In this document: positions 59,564-64,000 of the stretch, piece after piece
Numbering within the stretch: the stretch's first letter is position 1
How the letters are laid out: each line of letters opens with the position of its first letter
NCBI GenBank assembly: GCA_902594855.1
Contig: CACJNS010000001.1
Location: 40,696 to 104,695, forward strand
DNA from: an uncultured SAR86 cluster bacterium
GTDB taxonomy: Bacteria > Pseudomonadota > Gammaproteobacteria > Magnimaribacterales > AG-339-G14
DNA length: 64,000 nt
Direction of reading: 5' to 3'
Notes under the pieces: model-generated
Seen by the model: the letters and a program-made list of their open reading frames with translations, nothing else
Told to the model about the DNA's origin: nothing
Databases searched by the model: none
Translations under genes and position numbers: made by a program

Positions 59564-61612
59564 ATGGTTCTTGAGCGTTTATTAATTTTTACTGCTTTTT
59601 TTCTCACTGCGATACTAACAGTATCTGCTCAGGAAAAATCTTCCCTTTACATAGATACTTTAAATGAAGTTGATAAGATCCTTGGCGAACATCATTTTTT
59701 TAAAAATACCACTTTTGAAAACTCTGACGTCATAGAGGAATTAATTTCGAATATAGATCAACAAAATTTGATTTTTACCGATGAGGAGGTAGGTAACTAC
59801 ATTTCCTTGTCTAAAAACAATTTTGATCTCGGTGATGAAGAATTATTAAAGATTGGTTTTGATATTCTTAATGATTACAAAAAACGGTATGAAGCTCTTC
59901 TTGCCCATCAGAGTCAATATATTATAGAGCTTAATGAGATTGATTTATTTAGCTCGGAAAGAATTCACAGAAATAGAGAAGATCAAGAAAGATTTAATGC
60001 TCTATCGATGATAAAAAATTATTATGAATCTTTGGCTAAGAGCGAATTAATCTCAATAATGATTAAGGAAGAAGAATTTGAAAAATCAGTCAATAAACTT
60101 AAGAAAAGATTAAATAGAAGATTAAAAAATCTAGAGCAGCTTACTGAAGATGATTTATTTTCTTGGATAATGAATTCAAAAACTTCCTTATATGATCCGC
60201 ATTCAAATTATATGTCTCCAAGGGTGACAGAAGATTTTGAGATCAACATGAGTTTATCTCTAGAAGGCATTGGTGCGATGCTCACCTCAGATGACGGAAT
60301 TACAAAAATTACAAAACTTATTAAAGGAGGTCCTGCAATGAAGTCAGGACTGATAAAAAATAATGATCAAATTGTGGGAGTTGGTACAAGAGAAGATAGT
60401 CAAATAGTTGACGTGCGAGATTGGAGAGTAGATGAAGTTGTTAAACTTATAAGAGGGCCTAAAGGAACAATAGTAAAATTAGAAATTCTACCGTCGTCAT
60501 CTCCTGCTGAAGCCGATGGGAAAGTTATTGAAATCAAAAGAGATCTTGTGAAATTAGAAGATCAAGCTGCTAAAAAACAAATTATCGAGGTCAATGATAT
60601 TGAAAAATCTTATAAGTTTGGAGTTATCGACTTGCCTGCATTTTATATGGACTTTGAGGGATACCAGAAAAATAGGTTTAATTATCGTAGCGCGACAAGA
60701 GATGTTAAAAAACTTATTAAGGAAATTGATAATGAAAATTCTGATGGTGTGATTCTAGACCTAAGAGGCAATGGTGGAGGATCTTTATATGAGGCCTACA
60801 GCCTTGCAAAAATTTTTCTAGGAAGAGGCAATGTACTTCAGGTGATGACTTCAAATGGCTCTATATACCCTCTAGGCCACTCTATTGGTATCCAAAACTA
60901 TTCAGGGCCGGTGTTAATATTGGTTGATAAAATGTCTGCTTCAGCATCAGAGATATTAGCAGGTGCAATTCAAGATTACGGAAGAGGTTTGGTTGTTGGA
61001 AGTCAAACATTTGGTAAAGGTACCGTACAAAGATTGAGAGAACTGCCTTATGGACAACTTAAGTATACCGAGCAAAAATTTTATCGAGTTACTGGGGAGA
61101 GTACTCAAAATAAAGGCGTCACACCTGACATTGAATTGCCTTTTGTTTTTAATAGCCAAGAAGTGGGGGAAAGTTCATATGATAATTCTCTTGAAGAAGA
61201 TTTCATAAAACCTCTAAGGGTGACAGACTTTAGGCAAGTTAAAAACATTAAAAGAACAGATACAAACTCAAAAAATAGGAACAACACTAATTTTTTGACT
61301 TCTTATGTTGATAAGAAAAACGGTCTTTCTGAGGATAGAGATTCAAGAGAATATATTGATCTTGATCTGGCTAAGAGAATTGATGAGCAAAATGAATACG
61401 AAAGTAATTTATTATCCCTTGAAAATGAGTTGAGAATAAATTTGGACTTAAAACCATTTAAAAATTTCAATGAATATTTGGATGCAGATGATGAAGAGAG
61501 AAATAAGAAGTTTAATGATCTAGTTCTTAAGGAAGCAGCAAAGATTTTAATAGATCAAATAGAGTTTAATGCTGATCAAAGCACTAACTTGTTAACAGTA
61601 AATTCGAACTAA
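59564..61612 (+). CDS. prc: Carboxy-terminal (tail-specific) processing protease
   Basis: 682 aa. PDZ GIGAMLTSDDGITKITKLIKGGPAMKSG; S41 peptidase GNGGGSLYEAYSLAKIFLG, DKMSASASEILAGAIQDYGRGLVVGSQTFGKGTVQ. Confidence 0.95.
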   Translation: MVLERLLIFTAFFLTAILTVSAQEKSSLYIDTLNEVDKILGEHHFFKNTTFENSDVIEELISNIDQQNLIFTDEEVGNYISLSKNNFDLGDEELLKIGFDILNDYKKRYEALLAHQSQYIIELNEIDLFSSERIHRNREDQERFNALSMIKNYYESLAKSELISIMIKEEEFEKSVNKLKKRLNRRLKNLEQLTEDDLFSWIMNSKTSLYDPHSNYMSPRVTEDFEINMSLSLEGIGAMLTSDDGITKITKLIKGGPAMKSGLIKNNDQIVGVGTREDSQIVDVRDWRVDEVVKLIRGPKGTIVKLEILPSSSPAEADGKVIEIKRDLVKLEDQAAKKQIIEVNDIEKSYKFGVIDLPAFYMDFEGYQKNRFNYRSATRDVKKLIKEIDNENSDGVILDLRGNGGGSLYEAYSLAKIFLGRGNVLQVMTSNGSIYPLGHSIGIQNYSGPVLILVDKMSASASEILAGAIQDYGRGLVVGSQTFGKGTVQRLRELPYGQLKYTEQKFYRVTGESTQNKGVTPDIELPFVFNSQEVGESSYDNSLEEDFIKPLRVTDFRQVKNIKRTDTNSKNRNNTNFLTSYVDKKNGLSEDRDSREYIDLDLAKRIDEQNEYESNLLSLENELRINLDLKPFKNFNEYLDADDEERNKKFNDLVLKEAAKILIDQIEFNADQSTNLLTVNSN

Positions 61613-61613
61613 A

Positions 61614-62426
61614 TTGAAAGTAGTATCTTTTAACGTTAATGGAATTAGAGCCAGAATTCATCAACTGGAAAAATTAATAGACAAGCACTCACCAGATATT
61701 ATTGGTCTACAAGAAACCAAAGTTGATAATGAAAATTTTCCTCTCGAGACTATTAAAAATTTAGGCTATGAAGTGATCATTAATGGTCAAAAAGGTCATT
61801 ACGGAGTTTGCTTGATGTCCAAAAATAAACCTGTAAATCATGGTATTGGAATGCCAACAGATCCTGAGGATTCGCAATGCAGACTTGTATGGCTGGAATA
61901 TAAGACAAAAAAAGGTCCCCTGTTTGTATTTAATGGATATTTTCCTCAAGGAGAAAGCAGAGATCATCCAATTAAATTCCCCTACAAAGAAAAATTTTAT
62001 AAAGATCTCATAAATTATCTTAAAAAAGATTTTGATTCTGAAAGTCACTTAATTGTAATGGGAGATCTAAATATTTCACCTGAAGATATTGATATTGGAA
62101 TTGGAGAAAATAATAGAAAAAGATGGCTGCAGACTGGAAAGTGCAGTTTTCTTCCTGAAGAGAGAGAATGGCTAGAAAATTTGAAAGATTTTGGCTTATA
62201 TGATTCCTACAGATGCATGCATCCTGAGGAAAATAACACTTTTAGTTGGTTTGATTACAGAAGTAGGGGTTTCGATGACAACCCAAAAAGGGGGCTAAGA
62301 ATTGATCACTTATGGGTTACTGAAAGCTTAAAAGATTTAATTAGTTCTTCCGAAATCGATTATGAAATTAGGGGAATGGAAAAACCTTCTGATCACGCAC
62401 CAGTTTGGACTAAGTTCAACATTTAG
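61614..62426 (+). CDS. xthA: Exodeoxyribonuclease III
   Basis: KVVSFNVNGIRARIHQLEKLIDKHSPDIIGLQETKV, VMGDLNISPEDIDIG, LRIDHLWVT, PSDHAPVW. TTG start. Confidence 0.95.
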   Translation: MKVVSFNVNGIRARIHQLEKLIDKHSPDIIGLQETKVDNENFPLETIKNLGYEVIINGQKGHYGVCLMSKNKPVNHGIGMPTDPEDSQCRLVWLEYKTKKGPLFVFNGYFPQGESRDHPIKFPYKEKFYKDLINYLKKDFDSESHLIVMGDLNISPEDIDIGIGENNRKRWLQTGKCSFLPEEREWLENLKDFGLYDSYRCMHPEENNTFSWFDYRSRGFDDNPKRGLRIDHLWVTESLKDLISSSEIDYEIRGMEKPSDHAPVWTKFNI

Positions 62427-62883
62427 ATCTTTTATCTTTAAAAAAGCTTTTAATTAGCTCTGAGCACTCTTTTTCAAGTATCCCGGAACTGATATCTAGT
62501 TTATGGTTCAACCACTCATTTTCGGCTAAATTATTCCTTGAGTTTATGAATCCTGTTTTTTCATCTGGAGTTGCATATACCAACCTACTAATTCTTGCAT
62601 GAATAAGTGCACCGGCACACATCATGCAAGGCTCAAGAGTCACATACAATGTTGTTCCTATAAGTCGGTAATTATTAAGAACCTTTCCTGCCTCTTTCAA
62701 ACATAAAATTTCTGCATGAGCAGAAGGATCATTTTTTGTAATTGATAAATTATGCGCTGCTGATAGAACTTCATTATTCTTAACTAATATAGCCCCAACC
62801 GGCACTTCATCTTTTTCATAAGCTAAATTAGCTTGTTCAAGGGCTTTTTGCATAAAAAATGCATCCGAAAAGCCTGCCATCAA
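62416..62883 (-). CDS. tadA: tRNA-specific adenosine deaminase
   Basis: DPSAHAEILCLKEA, LYVTLEPCMMCAGALIHARISRLVYATPDEKTG. Confidence 0.95.
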   Translation of the reverse strand: MMAGFSDAFFMQKALEQANLAYEKDEVPVGAILVKNNEVLSAAHNLSITKNDPSAHAEILCLKEAGKVLNNYRLIGTTLYVTLEPCMMCAGALIHARISRLVYATPDEKTGFINSRNNLAENEWLNHKLDISSGILEKECSELIKSFFKDKRSKC

Positions 62884-63266
62884 GGAAATAATTTTTTAAG
62901 CTCTTTGAGGGAAATAAGCATCCCTTGATGAATTCCTTCGGCGAAAATTTCAGGATCAATTTCTGTTGTCCAAGAGAATTCACAATTACCATTTTCTAAA
63001 GGATATATCTGAATGGTTGCTAGATGATGCTCGATTGGAACAGGAGTTTGAATAGCAGAGTACTGAAAAATTTTATTATCGTGATCAATTTTTAAAATTT
63101 TTTCTTTTAGCTCTCCCATGCCCTCCATAGAAAAGGATCTGACGTCCCCATCTAAAGAAATCTCTTCAACGGTAGGCACCCAGCTAGAATCTGTTGGATC
63201 AGAAATAACATCCCATATTGTTTGAGCATTGACTGGAAAAATCTCTTTTTCTTTAATTGTTTTCAT
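62880..63266 (-). CDS. SRPBCC (START-like/polyketide cyclase) family protein
   Basis: KEKEIFPVNAQTIWDVISDPTDSSWVPTVEEISLDGDVRSFSMEGMGELKEKIL. Confidence 0.82.
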   Translation of the reverse strand: MKTIKEKEIFPVNAQTIWDVISDPTDSSWVPTVEEISLDGDVRSFSMEGMGELKEKILKIDHDNKIFQYSAIQTPVPIEHHLATIQIYPLENGNCEFSWTTEIDPEIFAEGIHQGMLISLKELKKLFP

Positions 63267-64000
63267 TTAATTCCTTATCTAAAAAAGCCACAACGTGATT
63301 GTTTACATGAAAATCAGAATTTAATGGCATTATCTCATTAAATATAAGTCGTTTTGCAACTCTAACCATAATTACTGAAAACTTAAATAAAGCTAATATC
63401 CGATAGTACGCAAAAAATTCGGTTGATAGTCCTGTTTTATTTTCCCAGATTGTCCTGCCCTCTTCTTCATCCATAGTTCCTTCTAATTTTGGTACATTCA
63501 ACGCCAGACTATTTGCATCATCTATTGCAAATCCCCACGCTAAATCCATTAAGGGATCGCCAAAGTTAGCCATTTCCCAGTCAAGCAATGCTTTTGCTGA
63601 GAAATTTTCATAAAGAACATTTCCAGGTCTAGCATCACCCCAACACAAAGTTCGTTTTTGAAGTGGCGGTTTATTTTTAACAAGCCAATCTAGAGCATTT
63701 GAACAAATTTCATGAGGTTCGCCTTCCATGCCCCAGTTCAAAAAACTTTGATAATAATGTAAATGCATTCCCAAAGGATCTTCATCTATGTTAATTTTGC
63801 AATCTCTCAATTCATCGCTCGAAAATTCTAAATTATGGAAATGCGATAAATGATCGAGCCATTCCATCCACACCTTATGCCGTTCAGTGGGAGAAGCCCT
63901 TCCCATCATTCCCTCCATATCCATATGATACGGAGGATTATCAGTAGGAGCAGAGCCATTGATGCTTTTCATAATATAAAAACCAGAACCTAAAATATTA
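63253..64000 (-). CDS. Phosphotransferase (APH/ACAD10-like) family protein, 5' truncated by window edge
   Basis: Frame remains open past the Met at 63972 (NILGSGFYIMKSINGSAPTDNPPYHMDMEG). LCWGDARPGNVLYENFSAKALLDWEMANFGDPLMDLAWGF. Confidence 0.92.
   Translation of the reverse strand, partial: NILGSGFYIMKSINGSAPTDNPPYHMDMEGMMGRASPTERHKVWMEWLDHLSHFHNLEFSSDELRDCKINIDEDPLGMHLHYYQSFLNWGMEGEPHEICSNALDWLVKNKPPLQKRTLCWGDARPGNVLYENFSAKALLDWEMANFGDPLMDLAWGFAIDDANSLALNVPKLEGTMDEEEGRTIWENKTGLSTEFFAYYRILALFKFSVIMVRVAKRLIFNEIMPLNSDFHVNNHVVAFLDKELNENN

Overview
This is a 64 kb, AT-rich, gene-dense bacterial window. It has almost no intergenic space; the largest gap is about 130 bp. Gene content and synteny point to a streamlined marine gammaproteobacterium, possibly SAR86-like; that assignment is inference. 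Most of the window is core metabolism: alaS-lysC, purL, uvrB, cysS, acnB, a 13-gene aroC-leuCDB-asd-truA-trpFBA-accD-folC-cvpA-purF directon, cysB-thrH-prpBCD, lexA, topA, pyrD, nadK, prc, xthA and tadA. There are two tRNA genes, Ser(GCT) and Asn(GTT). I found no rRNA, CRISPR array, transposase or prophage. The accessory content most worth a second look is: (i) an asd gene whose last ~68 codons look like the C-terminal domain of FimV, at the locus where fimV normally sits; (ii) a reduced YjbEFGH/GfcABCDE-type exopolysaccharide secretion locus with a (Thr-Ser)14 tail protein encoded by a hexanucleotide repeat; (iii) a lexA gene whose SOS box runs into its own ATG, implying a leaderless autoregulated mRNA; (iv) the alaS-lysC-csrA-tRNA-Ser locus, in which csrA is absent and a GMC oxidoreductase sits in its place. 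I see no clear-cut new defence or mobile system.
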